From Hymenolepis diminuta (lineage: Eukaryota > Platyhelminthes > Cestoda > Cyclophyllidea > Hymenolepididae), in the NCBI GenBank assembly GCA_900708905.1, contig CAADRB010000010.1, positions 2,146,448-2,210,447 of the forward strand: a DNA stretch of 64,000 bases. The letters run 5' to 3'. The translations under genes and the position numbers were made by a program. Under the pieces are notes generated by a model that was not told the DNA's origin, made no database searches, and worked only from the letters and a program-made list of their open reading frames with translations. Of the stretch, positions 37,446 to 51,005 are shown in pieces (positions within the stretch are counted from its first letter, which is position 1; the number at the start of each line of letters is the position of its first letter).

Positions 37446-39436
37446 TTCCCATATGTAATTGTATAAATAAAGCCACAAAATCAACTGAAAGGGAAAAATT
37501 CCCGCAATGTAGTTCCTTATAATTTTAATTTATTAACATCATCAAAAGGCCGAAAGAACTGCAGGATGTAAGATAAAGTTTGTAAATTTAAGCATTTCTA
37601 TACGGTGTAAACATCATAACCTGTAATAATAAGATTTTGGACTTTTTAAAATGCCATAAACCTACAAATGATGTTTCTAAAGTAAATATAACCTGACGAT
37701 AATTTGGATTCAAAAACTTCTGAGTTCGAAACACTCACACTTCAATTGCCTTCAAAAATTCCATTACCTGACAGCGCAATAAAACAAATTTGTGTTTGAA
37801 TAAAAAAAATATGAGAATGTTATGCGATTTGCTGAAATACTTTTAAGTATAAATGGCTGCGTCTAGTGGTTGAGAATTTCGATATACTGATTTTTCTTTC
37901 TTATCAATTAAAATGTTTCAAATGAAAACAAAATGTTAATTGAAAGCTACCTTAGGGTTTAAGCAAGGAGCATTGAATAATTGAAAAGACAGTTGTAATA
38001 ACGTAAACTAAACTTGGGGATTACGAAAGAACAAACTAGAAGGATAAAGAGCCAAAATAATCGAGACTGTCAGATTTGACGCTTTGTGATGTGGTCACGC
38101 AAGGAAATCTGTCAGAAAGGTAGATTTTCCATCAAACGTTTTCTTTTCCATATTGTTAAGTAATTGCTTTAACCTTAGCCAATTATTATTTGGCTTTTAA
38201 TGAGACATTTAATTTATACAGTGAAATAATACAAAAGATCAAGGATTTCTATTTGCAGACGTCAAATGGGTAGGAGAAAATCTAAAATAGCCAAAGGTTA
38301 ATTACAGTTAACTTATATTTGGTTTGATATAACATGAACCTTTCCACAAACGGTTAACTATTGAGTGGACAAAGTTAATTAATTAAAGATTTTTTGTGAC
38401 TCATAAGATGATAAAAGCCATTTAAAGGTAAGAATTTTAGAGAAGTGAATTAATTTAAGCTCTTTCTTCTGAAGGAACTGCGACCAACAGGGCTGATATG
38501 TATGTGATGCTCTCTTATAAAACTAACTGCCTACAATAGACAAATTTTCTCCAATCTAAAGGACAACAGTTTGGTAGAAAGAAAGCGCATATTGTATTGC
38601 GACGATGGATTTGCGAAGGAGCGAGAATGAAGTAAAGACAATAGGAAGAAGAGAGAAGAGGTGCTGTTTGAAACACATAAATTGATTGAGCCACCAATGT
38701 ACTGCAGTGAGCCAAAATCAGTAATCAATAAACGTATGCTTTGGGCAGAGAGGCGTAAAACGCACCGCCTGAACGTAAAATAACTTTAAATTTAACCGGT
38801 CAAATTAGCGAGTAGTTGAAAAATGATTCATTTGAAGCGTGTATGAAGTACTCCTAAACTTTTATTAAGTTTACAAAATTGACCTATTCTACTTATATAA
38901 ATACAGGTTTCTGCTGCCGTTTGCCTTCCGTTTTTGGGACTTATTTGCTAAATTCAAATAAGCATTAAAAAAATCATTGAACTGCTAATAGAAATCAGTT
39001 GATTTAACAAGTCCCGATAGAACCATATATTGCTACATTATAAAATATTTCATTTCTTTAGTGGGTTTTGTTCGATTTCTGCCAAATTTCAACCCTATTG
39101 CACATGAAAGGAAAAAGAGATTTAATGAACTTCTCAGAATTAGAAATTGTATAAGAAATAACACGAGCATGGAAATCATTGAAATATCGCTAACCAAATA
39201 TCATTCGGTCGAAATGTTTGCCTAGCGTTGACGATGTATCATATTTCCGAGAAATCAATGATTCTCTGCCATTATACCACGTTATAACAGAAGTTCTGTC
39301 CAATTTTTGAGCTATGTGCTCAGGGCACGATTGCTTCAATTCACCTTGTTAATGTTGTATGCTTATTTATGTAATTAATAAAATATTATTTCTTCTTTCA
39401 GATAATTATCGTTATTAATAACTATTTCTAGCCCTA

Positions 39437-40165
39437 ATGTACACTCCAAATGAAGAGCATATCAGGCATATTTTACTATTTGAATTTTATAAATGAAATA
39501 CGGCAAGCTCAGCAGCAAAAACACTCAAAAACACTTATAGAAATGATGTTGTGAATGAAAAGACCTTCAGAAGATGGTTTTCATCTTCACGTTTCAAAAA
39601 GGATGACTTCAGCCTGAAAGACAACCGGGAGCTGGATGCTCAAAAAACTCAATTCTGACCAATTGCAAATTGCCATTGATGAAAATCCAACTTGCACTAC
39701 TAGAGTAAAACCTTTCACATAAGCCGCCATATGACCATATATAGGGAAATGAAAAGACTTGGCTGGGAAGGTCTCAAAGGCTCCCCCCCTCCCTTCCACA
39801 TGATTTGTCAGAAATCAACAAGCAACAATATGTGACCTGTTGCCTTTCAGTGCATCTTCGTGAACTTCAGGCACCTTTTTAGACCGAATCATAACTGAGA
39901 GCGACGAGAAGTGGATCCAATACAACAATGTTAGGCGCAAATGACAGTGGTTAAGTCGTGGTTCAAAGCCAATTCCACAACTGAGAAGTGGACTGCATCC
40001 GAAAAATTCTTTTGTGCGTATGGTGGAATTCGAAGGAAAGCCAGGTATTTATTATCTAAGGGCTTTAGTAAAATTTCTAACCATAAACCTACTCTTTTAG
40101 TTTCTTGCAATAGAGGCTGAATAGATTTGATAGAGTTATTGGTTACGGGGCCACGATGTCAATTT
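39437..40165 (+). pseudogene. mariner transposase remnant, truncated
   Basis: Relic of a mariner (Tc1/mariner superfamily) transposase. ATG 39437 starts MYTPNEEHIRHILLFEFYK, a stop, then AAKTLKNTYRNDVVNEKTFRRWF and DDFSLKDN, which are the N-terminal DNA-binding helices. IDENPTCTTR follows. Near 39900 DEKWIQYNNVRRK holds the first catalytic Asp, followed by QWLSRGSKPIPQ, SGLHPK and GKPGIYYL. Many stops and shifts; the second and third Asp motifs are missing, so the 3' part is lost or unrecognisable. No terminal inverted repeats were found. Distinct from the two copies at 13.7 and 58.9 kb. Confidence 0.8.
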
Positions 40166-43100
40166 ATCTGATTATCACTATTATTTGTGGAAATCTTTGA
40201 TTTGATAGCAAAACCTAATAAAAATTCGCATTATTCTATATGCCAACTATTTTAAAAATCGAACTAAAATACCCAAAAAACATGACATCTGGATGATAAA
40301 CCGCAGGTTCAGAAAGGATTAATTAATATCATAAGATATTTGCCAACAGATAAATTTCATAATGGGGAAAATATGAAAAAAGAAAATGAGTAGTCGTACT
40401 AATTCTATCCTTACAATTATATTATTTGAGGTGTATGCCTTCTTTTAAAGGTATACGAACTTGAATTGGTGTTTTTTGAAATGTGACAAAGAAGATACAA
40501 CCGAATGCAGCAATTTGATTTTGATGACCAATAGCCATAGTACACTTCTTCCAGCAGCCATGAAAACTAATCTCAAATCAGAGTCAAGTTTCTGTTTCCT
40601 GAATGCGCAAAATGCAGACTAAAATTAAATCCAACTTCACAAAACATCGAAAAGCTTTACTTTCACCTCTTTTTAAATGTAATATTGAAAGCTCCTAATT
40701 TTAATGCAAACGCCAACTAATTCTTTGATTGTTTGTTAAGTATATTTTATAATTAGTTTGGTCGTATTTGAGATATTCTGAACTCTCACTGTTTTCCAAA
40801 ACTTTTAGATGTAAAGTGTTTGTTTAAAAACATTTCAACAGATGCAAAAAGCCAAAATATTCAAAATTTACATAACAGGTATCTGGATAATACAATTTTA
40901 GTTAAAATTATTAGCGGGTTTCACAGTAAGAGACTCATCACAATGATTAAATTATTCGTCAAATCTTCGTAACTTTTAAGACTTTCAAATTATTGCTCCT
41001 GCTACGTTGAGAAATATGAACCAAAGCATGTCTAGAGAGCTGCTATTGTGGATTTATGAATTAAATTAAACTTCACATTACTTCCAAAGAAATCGGATGA
41101 GCATTAATTTTCATTGTCATCAAAGAGATGGAATCAAGTTCTTCAACTCTAACAAGAGCAAAAATATATGCGGATTATGTGGTAGTTGCATGTTTTGCCA
41201 AGAGAGGGACACGAGTTTATCATTTTTGGATGCAAATTTAGCACTGGTCAGCATCTGAAGAAGCAAACCGCGAGATTCTCATTACAATAAAAATCAAGAT
41301 ATCTTTTCTTCTCCAGACAATGTATTGGAAAATTTACCTCAATTATGCGTGGAAGAAAAAAATGAATTCCAAAATTTGCGTGGGAGAAACACATTTCAAT
41401 GTAATTGATATGTTATTTTAAATTTTCATAATCAATGGACGTTTTCGACTAAATAGCCAAAAAATATTTTTAATAGTCTTGTATGAAGCAGAGTACAAGT
41501 AAGTAAGATGAATAATAAAATATAGTGGAGTTCCGAAGTCACACCTACCATAAATAAACTTCACTCCCCTCCCCACAGTGATCAAATATTTGCGAACGCG
41601 ATGAAAAGAACCACAACTGATGCAGATGTGTCATGTTTCAAAGAGAGACGTACTTTCAGGAGTGCAAGTGCAGTTTCGGGGAGATGACTGCAGTTTATTC
41701 TCATTATATTAGTGTTGATATTGCCCACAGACTGTTGTGTGATTCTAAAGGTAGGGAGCACACCCCGAACTAATTAGGTCAACTTATGTGCAAATTGTCT
41801 GCCATTAGACAAATTAAAGTAGAATTTCAAGTCGTTAATCACAAAAATTATGTCTAAAAATATTTTTAACCCAACCGCTATAAAAGTCAAGGCCAATGAA
41901 ATTTTGTATCTTTATAACTGGGTTCATTAAATTGAATACATGCTTTATGTATGTCACTGCATCAGTGGAGTCATTTATTAGATATTAATTTTTAAGACAA
42001 TCTTTTATCATTAAATATCAATCTTCACACATTAGGTGGAGGAAATAGTAAATTGGAACTGTCAATTCATTCATAAAGTTGGCTTCAGGATATATTTCTT
42101 TTCGAACTGTTAACAACATCCTAATTGATGTTGTTAGAAAAGTTCACGATGGTTTTGGGAAGTTATTTGTTCCCATTATGGCATCTGTATCACTCTTAAG
42201 TTTGGATGGATTTAATAATAGGGAATAATGATTCTAATAAAAATGAGTCTTTGGTCGAGAGCTAACATGAAAATGGTGAAAATAGAGATAATTTAATTTC
42301 AATTTACTGGTCTTAGAATTTAAATCTTAAAAGCCCATATATGAAACAAAATAAAGCTACCAAAATTCAGTCGGTATTAGCTATCGGAATGAAAGAAGTC
42401 TTAGCAACCACGTAAACAAGCAGATGATAGCATTCGTACTGGATAAGTTTGTAGTTGTGATGTTTTAAGTGGAAACAAAAGTACCGTTATAGGAAGTAGT
42501 AATGCAGTTATCTCACTATTATTACTCACTGTAATGCAGAAAATTCCAATTTTATAATTACAGCAACTGAAATCGATTAGCAGAATGTCTGGATAAATAA
42601 TGAATCGTTCTCTGAATTGCGAAAATTTCTAATCTACGATGACCAGTGCCTATTGGCTGATTTTTTAAATTTGAAGATAGGTCTTCCCAGGCTAATTTAT
42701 TTTCTATTCTGAGGGTTGCGATGGCTGAAGGTCTTAGCATAGCAGAGGTGAGACAGTGAAGAGTTTTAGGTTGGCAAAAATCCCCAAGTTTGTTCACCTA
42801 ATGTGAGCAATCACTTAATAACTAGAAATATAAACTATTTGTTTAACTAAAATCCTCTAATATTGTATAATTAAATAAAATTTTAAAATGGAACAACCCG
42901 CAAATGTAGCAAAAGTTATGTCAGGCGGTTTTTCGCAAAGTTGTAAATTTTAACAAACAAAATTTAAACAAAAGTTAATTATTTTTAGAATACAGAAGTG
43001 AACAAATATTTAAGTTTCTATTTCATCAAACACTTAGAAATTGAAATCTTTACTGTTTTATTAGTTTATTATATAAAATGTTAATATATTTATTGATTTT

Positions 43101-43980
43101 TATTTAAAAGTTTAATCATGAAATAAAATTAGGTAACTTAGATTACTTTAACATGAAACAGAAAAGAAACCATTTCTGGCGAAAGTAGAAACTTTTTTAT
43201 CAATACTATTTTTGACTTTGCTACATGCTAATGGAATCTGTCACTTCCAACGGAATTTCATTTCTAAGAAATGAAGAGGGGATAGAAATGGGTACACCGA
43301 ACTTATGCCTAAGGGAATTTGAATACTCATTTCATAATCGGTGCTGAATATGTTTAGTAATATGTGTTTTTATTTAAAGAAAATAACAATTATGCATTAA
43401 TGGGATAGATGCTTAAAGTTTGAATTAGTAAACGCTTATTAATCTGAGATGGTTGTTACCCATGAATAATTAATATATTGTTCACACAGTGGCATATTTT
43501 GTAATATTTAAAGTCGCTAGAGACTGTAAGGCAAACAAATGATTCACGGAAAACTATATTAAATTAGAATCCAAATAAGTTATTGTATTATCAAGATGAT
43601 GCTTAAGTATATTTTAATGGGTTATTTAGTGTTAATGAATATTGGCAACTATCGCAAAATACTTAAGTTGTTCCATTTAATTTTTTCAAGCCAAACTGAA
43701 CCATTTCTTTCCCAGTAGTTAGCATATTTGGTTAAAAATACATGAGCTGAGTTAAGAATAATTAAAAGTTTTTAATCCAAGCTATCTGTTCAAGTCTAAA
43801 ACAATGACTTTGACTACCTTCAAATAGACCCAATTATTCAGCATGAAAACACTACACTATCACTCTACTAACTGGAATTTGCCCTAAGTGAAATCTGCTT
43901 TGCTCTCTCAGCAGTGGCAAAACCATGTAAACTACTTAAGATTATTCAAGTTTATTCTGCTTGAAAAGAAAAAAACGAAT
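40166..43980. other. AT-rich, no supported gene
   Basis: No gene recognised. Two patches stand out: 41127-41408, a plus-strand frame with a single stop that contains CGLCGSCMFC, and 41540-41780, a GC-richer block that starts after a strong acceptor-like pyrimidine tract (CTCCCCTCCCCACAG) and ends at a donor-like AAAG/GTAGGG but has stops in each frame. Confidence 0.35.
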
Positions 43981-44255
43981 TGAGGGGACAATGTTAATTA
44001 ACCATGGAAAGAATTAACAGGAACGATGTTCGTGATTCGGTCAGTAATATGGAGAGAAGAATTTTGAACTTTGATGTGTAAAGCATCGAACTGCCCATTA
44101 AATGAATATTTCTTAACTCAAATCTACCCTTCCTTTTTAAAACCCTCCCCTAATCCAATAATAGACTTTTCTTACCCAATTTCAGTTGCCTTTCTGCAAT
44201 TAAAAGTTGTACAATCCTTGAGCATTGATGTGAATTCTAGTAACATATGAATAAA
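43981..44255 (+). repeat. unclassified dispersed repeat, copy C
   Basis: Blocks in the family order: GAATTTTGAACTTTGATGTG, CATCGAACTGCCCATTAAAT, CCAATTTCAGTTGCCTTTCT and GCAATTAAAAGTTGTACA. More diverged at its start than copy B. Confidence 0.5.
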
Positions 44256-44664
44256 TAAATTACTATCAATGCGCTTACCTAAATTTTAAATGGCAAATTG
44301 AAAGAAAAGTGGATTTAAATGCCCACTGTTATAAAAATTTTCTAAATACGCTGCTTACTAATTTTCTGGATTGGGTTGCTACAGATGTATTACAATGGAA
44401 ATCTGTGAAGTTTTGAGAAACTCTTTAAAACCACATTGGATTTTTCATAAAACTAATAATCTTGAATCGTTACAAATAATTGAGTTAAAATTAAAAAAAA
44501 AATATTAATAAAGTATCACTTAAAATTTTTAACTAACTCAGCACTCCTATTTTAAGCTGCTGAATAAAATTCAACAACATTTTGCCTTCTTAGTCCTTGT
44601 AAGAAAAATTCACTTCTTTTTTTGCATAATAAAAATCAGTTAAAAAGTATTGAACTTTGTAGAA

Positions 44665-44905
44665 TTTGCTGCACTGCAGGACACAAATTAAATTTGAATT
44701 TTGGAATATGAATTGCTGATTTATTTTATATTGTACAATCCAAATACAAAAAGCAAACGAGGTAAGTGCCTTTGATACCTTGACGTTGCTCTGAGTACCT
44801 TTTTAATCCCCTCCGTATTATCATTTATCTGGACTTTCTGCTAGCCAATATCAGTTGCTTCTCACAATTAAAAGCTGTATATTTTGTCTTAATGTAGATG
44901 ATGAT
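44665..44905 (+). repeat. unclassified dispersed repeat, copy D
   Basis: Blocks in the family order: GAATTTGCTGCACTGCAGGA, TTTTGGAATATGAATTGCTG, AACGAGGTAAGTGCCTTTGA, CTTTCTGCTAGCCAATATCA, GTTGCTTCTCACAATTAAAA. It lies only about 400 bp from copy C in the same orientation. Confidence 0.55.
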
Positions 44906-46254
44906 AAAAAAATTAAAAAGCTTTCACAATATTTTAGAACATTTTTCCCATTTTTTTGTCATGAACTAACTACATTTATCTCTCAAGTCGAAGCCTGACC
45001 CTCATAAGTGAATCTTGTCGTCGAGACATCTGAATCAGTGTTCTTAGATTGCAACCTTTCATAAGGTGACTCAATGCAAGAAGATTATTTCAAATTACTT
45101 AATACAATTATTTATTATGTTGGCTTCTCGCCAGTGACATGGCGACGGAATCTAATTGACGTCTAGTAAAATATATCCACAATTTTTCAATTTGTGTATT
45201 TAAACTTGTTAAAGCAGTGGTTTGAAACTTTTATTTACGGTCAGCAAAAAGAGGCAAAAATGTTACTACATCCAAATATAAGAAGTTAAAATAAAAAGCA
45301 ATCTTAATCCTAATGCACTCCGGATCCATGGAATTGTTGCATTTTGATGATTTTCTTCTTATTTCATAATACATCTGGTTTAGGAAAATTTTAATAGGCG
45401 CTTTTTAATTGTGTGTGACCACTTCGCTGCAGAGATGTTTTATTGCAGCTTAAACTTCCCATTGATTGATCTTTAAAAAGATTTTCTTACCTCGCCTATT
45501 TACAAATAATTGGCATAAATCGTGAAACCTCGAACAAACTTCCTTTTTTGAGCAAAGCATTATAAATTGCTTTATTTTAATGTTTTAAAATATTTGAAAA
45601 TGAGTAGAAAAGACCCTCAAAGCAACGTACATTTACTTGTACTGATTTCGGAAGATTCTTCTGGTTGTAGTCACATGGGCTACAAAAAATTAGGATAAAG
45701 TTCTTTATATTCAAAACACATATTTTGATACGTATTTTTTCTAATCAATATTTTTGTTATTTATAATTTAACTTGAAAACACAATAGGACACTTGGATCA
45801 ATTCTAACAAAAACAATTAGGACAAAATTAAACGAGGTGTACGTAGTGAGTATTTGATAAATTAATTCAATGTTAATGAAATTTCAGGGTTCCATTAATA
45901 ATATTAACAATTACCTTTAAGACTACGTGGTTTCTACGGGATCTATCAAAGCTATAATATTTTGAAATATAAATCAATATAAAGCAAATCAATCCCATGC
46001 CCACTTGGTAATTTAACTTCTTAGAGCCAATCTAAAGTAAATTTAATTTCTGAGCATCATACTTAAAATTGCAAGTATCAATCGAAACAAAAAATTGCAC
46101 TATATAAAACTTTATGCGAATAAACTGCCAAAACGATATCTTATTTAAACCCTTTTATATGAATTGTGTTATGTTTAGATCCTGCAAAATGCTTAATATT
46201 GCATAAGATCATCCGCATTAGGCCTTTGAAAGAAGAAATGAACTAAAGTGGCAA

Positions 46255-46530
46255 AAGTGACCGTCATAATTTGACGATCTGTCAATAAACACTGGGAACC
46301 ACGGATGAGAATTTGATCAGTACTCCAGTGGACGAATTATGGTATCTAGATTTTGGGAGTAAAGCTGTGAAATTCCCACTTGGGGAATATTTTATGACCT
46401 GAACCCAAAAATTAAATGAGGTTAGTCTCTGACACTCTTTTTTGATCTCCTCTCCTATTCTTTATTGAAACTTACTAATTGTAAAATATTTTGCACTGTT
46501 TCAGATTACAATCATTATGCATCAAACTAT
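46255..46530 (+). repeat. unclassified dispersed repeat, copy E
   Basis: Blocks in the family order: GATCTGTCAATAAACACTGG, GGACGAATTATGGTATCTAG, TTTTGGGAGTAAAGCTGTGA, AAATTAAATGAGGTTAGTCT, TTTTTTGATCTCCTCTCC. The start (CAATAAACACTGG) matches copies B and F. Confidence 0.55.
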
Positions 46531-49500
46531 GAACTACTGGCAATTACAAATGCATATAGAATGTAGACGAAATATCAAATATTAAATGCAATTAAATAAT
46601 TGAGGGAGAGCATTTATCCCCTCAAATTCGATAATTTACTTCCGATTTCCAGCATCGTTTGCATTTGTCCAGTCTTGAGTCACGCAATGAAGCAAAAAGA
46701 CGCGGTATCCACTGCAAAACGCTATTTTAAAAATAGATGCAATCTTCTAGACTTAATATAAACCCGGATTAACTGTCGGAATGAGAATTCAAAAAATTAC
46801 TCAAAACCCAATTTCCGTGTAAAACCTTAGATGCACCCGTTGGTGAAGAAACAACATCTTTTGTCTGCAGTTATCCTATTATGCTGTTGATTATTTGAAT
46901 AAGAAAATTTCAACAATTTTTGGGTTTTGTGAAAAACAGAAAATTCTCACGTTCTTATTATCAAAATTTTCAAGTAATCAGTGTATTTTAACAACTAGCC
47001 GAACTGAAAGTGTTCTTAAGTCCAAGTACTAGATCAAATCATATTTTATCCTGATTGAATTTTGGTGTTATATCCTATTGCTAAAGTTCTGTAATTTGGT
47101 AGGTAGGCTGTTTGATAAAGTTTTTATAAAGTGCTTTATCAATCCTTCAAATGAATTAACTAGTCTCTAAGCTTAGTGTGTGGCAAATATGAATTCATTC
47201 CAAAAACTAAGGGCTGATCACATATTCTTCAAATAAACTCTTGTGAACTCTTTGTTTAAAAAAATGTCTTTACTAGTCCTTACAACAAACTGTGTGGTAG
47301 AAAAGATGTCATGAGTAGCAACACAAGAAAAGATAGCAAATTTGAACATTTCTGTCAATCTAGAAATTTAATCAGAAAATGTAAACCTAGTAACTGGAAA
47401 CCCATCTCTTTACGGAGAATTAATTGTTTCAGTGAATTCTGATTTTATTATAAGATCAGCAAACGCTTGGCATTTTGTCTGTTGAGGAAAAAAATGAAAA
47501 TCATCGTATGCTTATTCGAGGATCGTGATGGTTTTTACTAAATTTCTGAAATTTGTATAACTTAAGTTTACTAAATTGTGACTCATGAGTGGTATTTCAG
47601 AAATGCTGATGAAATATTTGATTATTCCACCCAGTGATAAAATCTATTATAAAATGCCCTATTATATGTATACTATGTATGAGTATACAAATTCTAAACT
47701 AGAAGAATTCTTGATAAACTCTGTTTGGTTTACCACCATTTTCATTGGAGGTATATTTTAGGACTTTTGAAAAAATTCATCAAAAATTCAGCGCTAGCTT
47801 TAAATTTCCCAAGTATAGTGTTTAGAAGGTTTGCTTACCTCAGAAAAAATTGCATTTAATGATAAAATTTATTACCTTAGGTAATTTACACAAGTCTAGA
47901 CTGAAGGTGATATCTGCACTTACAAGATTTATGACTGCTAAAAGATTTGTTTTATGATAAAGTCTCACTTGAAGAAATATAACACTGGCAAACAAACTGG
48001 CTTTGCGAAATTTAGGTACAACAAATCTGGTTATTCACAGGCTGAAATATAGTCGGAAACTGAAGTGAGTACAGTCTCAGAAACTTGTGTGTTATGGGGA
48101 GAGTAAAAGGAGCAGTTTATGATTAAATGTACTCCCTCATATTTTGTATTATTTTCTCTATCTAACCTAGAGCAGCAATCCTAGAGTAACAGCAATAAGA
48201 TTAAAGCGTCATAATAAATTTAGAATCTTCAGGTTTTGTGATTTATAATTTCAAATTAAATATCATCAAATTATAGAATAAGTGTGAATAGATTTTGCGG
48301 ATTGGTTAAAGTATAATTAGGAATAAAAGTCTAATCCATCGTTTCTGAAGCTCGAAATATTTCATGGAGGAAAACACAATGAAATTGGAGTCAAAAGATA
48401 ATTCATTCTAAATCAATCAATAATTGTTCTTATCACAAATGCAGTTTGGATATAAAGATGTGAAACTTTAAATATTATCATTGTCATATAATAAGAGAGA
48501 TAAAATATGAAAATATCTTTCATGAAAATTAAGGATATCTCCTGAGCTTCAGTTGCACTTTGCGACTCTGTTTTTAACATCTTTATCTGCGTAAGAAGGT
48601 CATTTCTGTTTGAGAATAGTTATCCAAACAGTTGGATAAAATCCTACTGGTTTTCGTGAAAGGAGACTTGAATTCTCTTGTAGTTTCATTGCCATATATT
48701 TCACGATCAAGCCTAGTTGCGTGATGCAAGAAAAATGTTAACATTTGAAATTGCGCGAGTTTAAAGTATGGGGTGGTTGAACCACTCCCATCAAAAGTTT
48801 CAGCGGAAATTTTGATGCGATATAACCCGAGATTCGCAGTTATTAAACTAACAAATATTTTTACCTCATTCAAATAATTTTATTTTTATTACCAAGGTTA
48901 AGAATTTGTATAAATCAGATTGAATTAAGTACATTAAATGAAAATTTTGAATCGTCTTGATTTGATTAAGGCCTTAATGTCTAGACTTATTGTTACATAA
49001 ATCAAACATATATAAAGTCGTTAATAGATCTTTTGTAAAATGAAAACTATGATTATACAGTAAATATCATTGGTGAAATGGTTGAAAATTCTATTTACCT
49101 CATAAGCATTGATCCTCTCAGACCATCGAATCATCACCTAGGTTGTAACCATCCAACACTAAAACTGTTAGACTAATGGGCTAATCGACAATGAAATTTT
49201 ATTTCCATGATTTTTTAATGACCTTCAATTAAGCGCTTTGTCTGGAATCAGGTATTGTCTTTACTGCTCCATTAAAGGTAGAAACAGTCGTCTATGTAAA
49301 TAGCCAAAAGTACCTGGGAAATGAATGCATAAAAGTCAACTCAATCGAGTTTTTAATTCGCTATATACGTAATTCCAAAATGAGGAAACTTTTGATAAAA
49401 TATGCAGCTGCAAAAACAATTTCGGAGTCAAAATATTGTGACCCCTATTTATCAGTAAAATTTTTACTGTTTCCCCGTTTCACCATGCCGTTGCAAAATA

Positions 49501-49900
49501 AGAATATCCCAAGTTTATTGCATTACTTAAATATTTAATATACATCAATTTTTTATCTCTCAATTTATTCTTTTATATGCTTTTCATAATTTCGTATGTT
49601 TGTTAATACACAATATATAGAAAGCAAATACTTTCTGTATGAAAATGATTCTTAACAAGGTTACACTTTAACATTGCATACTGACGACAGTAACTTTTAG
49701 TTACTGGGAATGTGCAAAAGTTGCAGCATTGATCTTGACATGATCTGATCAGTCTGACGTAATCCTTCTCTCTCTTTGGTGCAACACATTTGGTGGTTCT
49801 TTTCTTTCTCCGACAACTTTCACCAGTTCTTACTAACTGCGACAAAGTCAACCATTTTGTATTCTCCCTTAAGCCACCAAGTGTTCATTGAAACAGAATC
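46531..49900. other. AT-rich, no supported gene
   Basis: No recognised gene. The 96-codon minus-strand open frame at 48873-48583 (NEVKIFVSLITANLG...) has no recognisable domain and is at the upper limit of what chance gives. Confidence 0.35.
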
Positions 49901-49919
49901 TGGAGCAAAATCAGTGGCT

Positions 49920-50530
49920 GTTAATTTCATCTATCTCATATGTCTGGTTCGGAGAAGTGGAAAACAGCCTTCGAATGCGACGCATTACCAAGCAGAAAAT
50001 AATATTTCGACATACTTTTTCTGCTCTTCCAATTGACATCGCAGCTCAAGTCGTCAACATTGTCGACAACTTTTATATCACGCTTAAAAGAACTGTCACT
50101 AGTCGTCTCTCTGATTCGTAGGAAGAATCTCAAGAGTCAAACTAGGAGATCAGACTCCTTCTCCACATTTTTGTAATATGCGATCCTTCGCTATTGAAAC
50201 TCAGGTAGATGAAATGATACTGAGATGGTTATGGATGGACTGTTTTCCTGTAAGCATGGTGGCACTTCTAGTTACCAGTGCTAACTGATGCAGCCTTGAT
50301 GAATTAGCTGAATTGGGTGACGAAATTCAAGAACTTATTGATTGGTCATGTATTCATGCGGTGGAAATTCCAGCTCCTAGTCCCGCCGCCACACAACACC
50401 CTGGTGTTCTTACTAAACTGCTGGAAAAACTCGAACTTCTTGTGCCAGACAACTTCTTACAACATGGTAACAGACAATGTCCACGTTTCCCGAAACAATC
50501 CGATAGCCCTTCTAAACGCCAAAGATAAAT
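49920..50530 (+). pseudogene. Ty3/Gypsy gag relic
   Basis: Remains of an LTR-retrotransposon capsid gene. The frame reads VWFGEVENSLRMRRITKQK, then RHTFSALPIDIAAQVVNIVD, and after stops LDELAELGDEIQELI and TKLLEKLELLV. The order (W-F--VE--F--R-IT, then ALP--IA-EV-D--D, then LAELAD-I) is that of Gypsy-group Gag proteins. Several stops and frame changes; no zinc knuckle, protease, reverse transcriptase or integrase was found after it. Together with the LTR-like sequence at 51.7 kb it is probably an internally deleted element. Confidence 0.68.
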
Positions 50531-50777
50531 CTCTATTATCAGATGATGTGTGGAGTGAACGCCGAGAAATGCCAGCCAGGATGAAAATATTTCAAGACTG
50601 ACACAACCACCTCTCAGAAAAACTTCACCGGTTCTGACGTTAGCGTTGTCCTTCATTCTGCAGAAAAAAATGCTTTCTTCAATTCACCGGCCTGGCTTTG
50701 CATGCAACAAGTAGCCATTTTTTAATCTTCATATATTCCCTACACCATTTAGACGCCCATAAACCATGACTTGAACA

Positions 50778-51005
50778 TGGCAGAATCTCTTAACCCTAAC
50801 TACGAACAACTCAAATCAACGGCAAAATTCGATACAGAGTTATTCCAAACTGATATATGAAAACTCTTCCAAGAACTTCCGAAACTCACAGATGACTCCA
50901 CTTCTGTTCATGAGTATATCCACGACTTTCTGCAAGAATATGTTAACGCCTCCCACAAGATACAAACAAGCAAATCAACAAAAAAACGTTCCAATTAGCT
51001 ACCCA
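50778..51005 (+). pseudogene. fragment resembling the endonuclease-RT linker of a non-LTR retrotransposon
   Basis: About 75 codons with two stops read MAESLNPNYEQLKSTAKFD, then a stop, then KLFQELPKLTDDSTSVHEYI, HDFLQEYVNASHKIQTSK and KKRSN. This resembles the segment between endonuclease and reverse transcriptase in CR1/RTE-type elements (a helix pair followed by AA--IP-S---KR---W). No flanking endonuclease or RT motif is legible. It lies between the Gypsy gag and the LTR-like sequence, suggesting insertion into the older element or a mosaic. It is tentative. Confidence 0.35.

Noticed and set aside
50354..50656. 100-codon open frame on the minus strand.
   Set aside because: It is the antisense shadow of the Gypsy gag relic on the plus strand.
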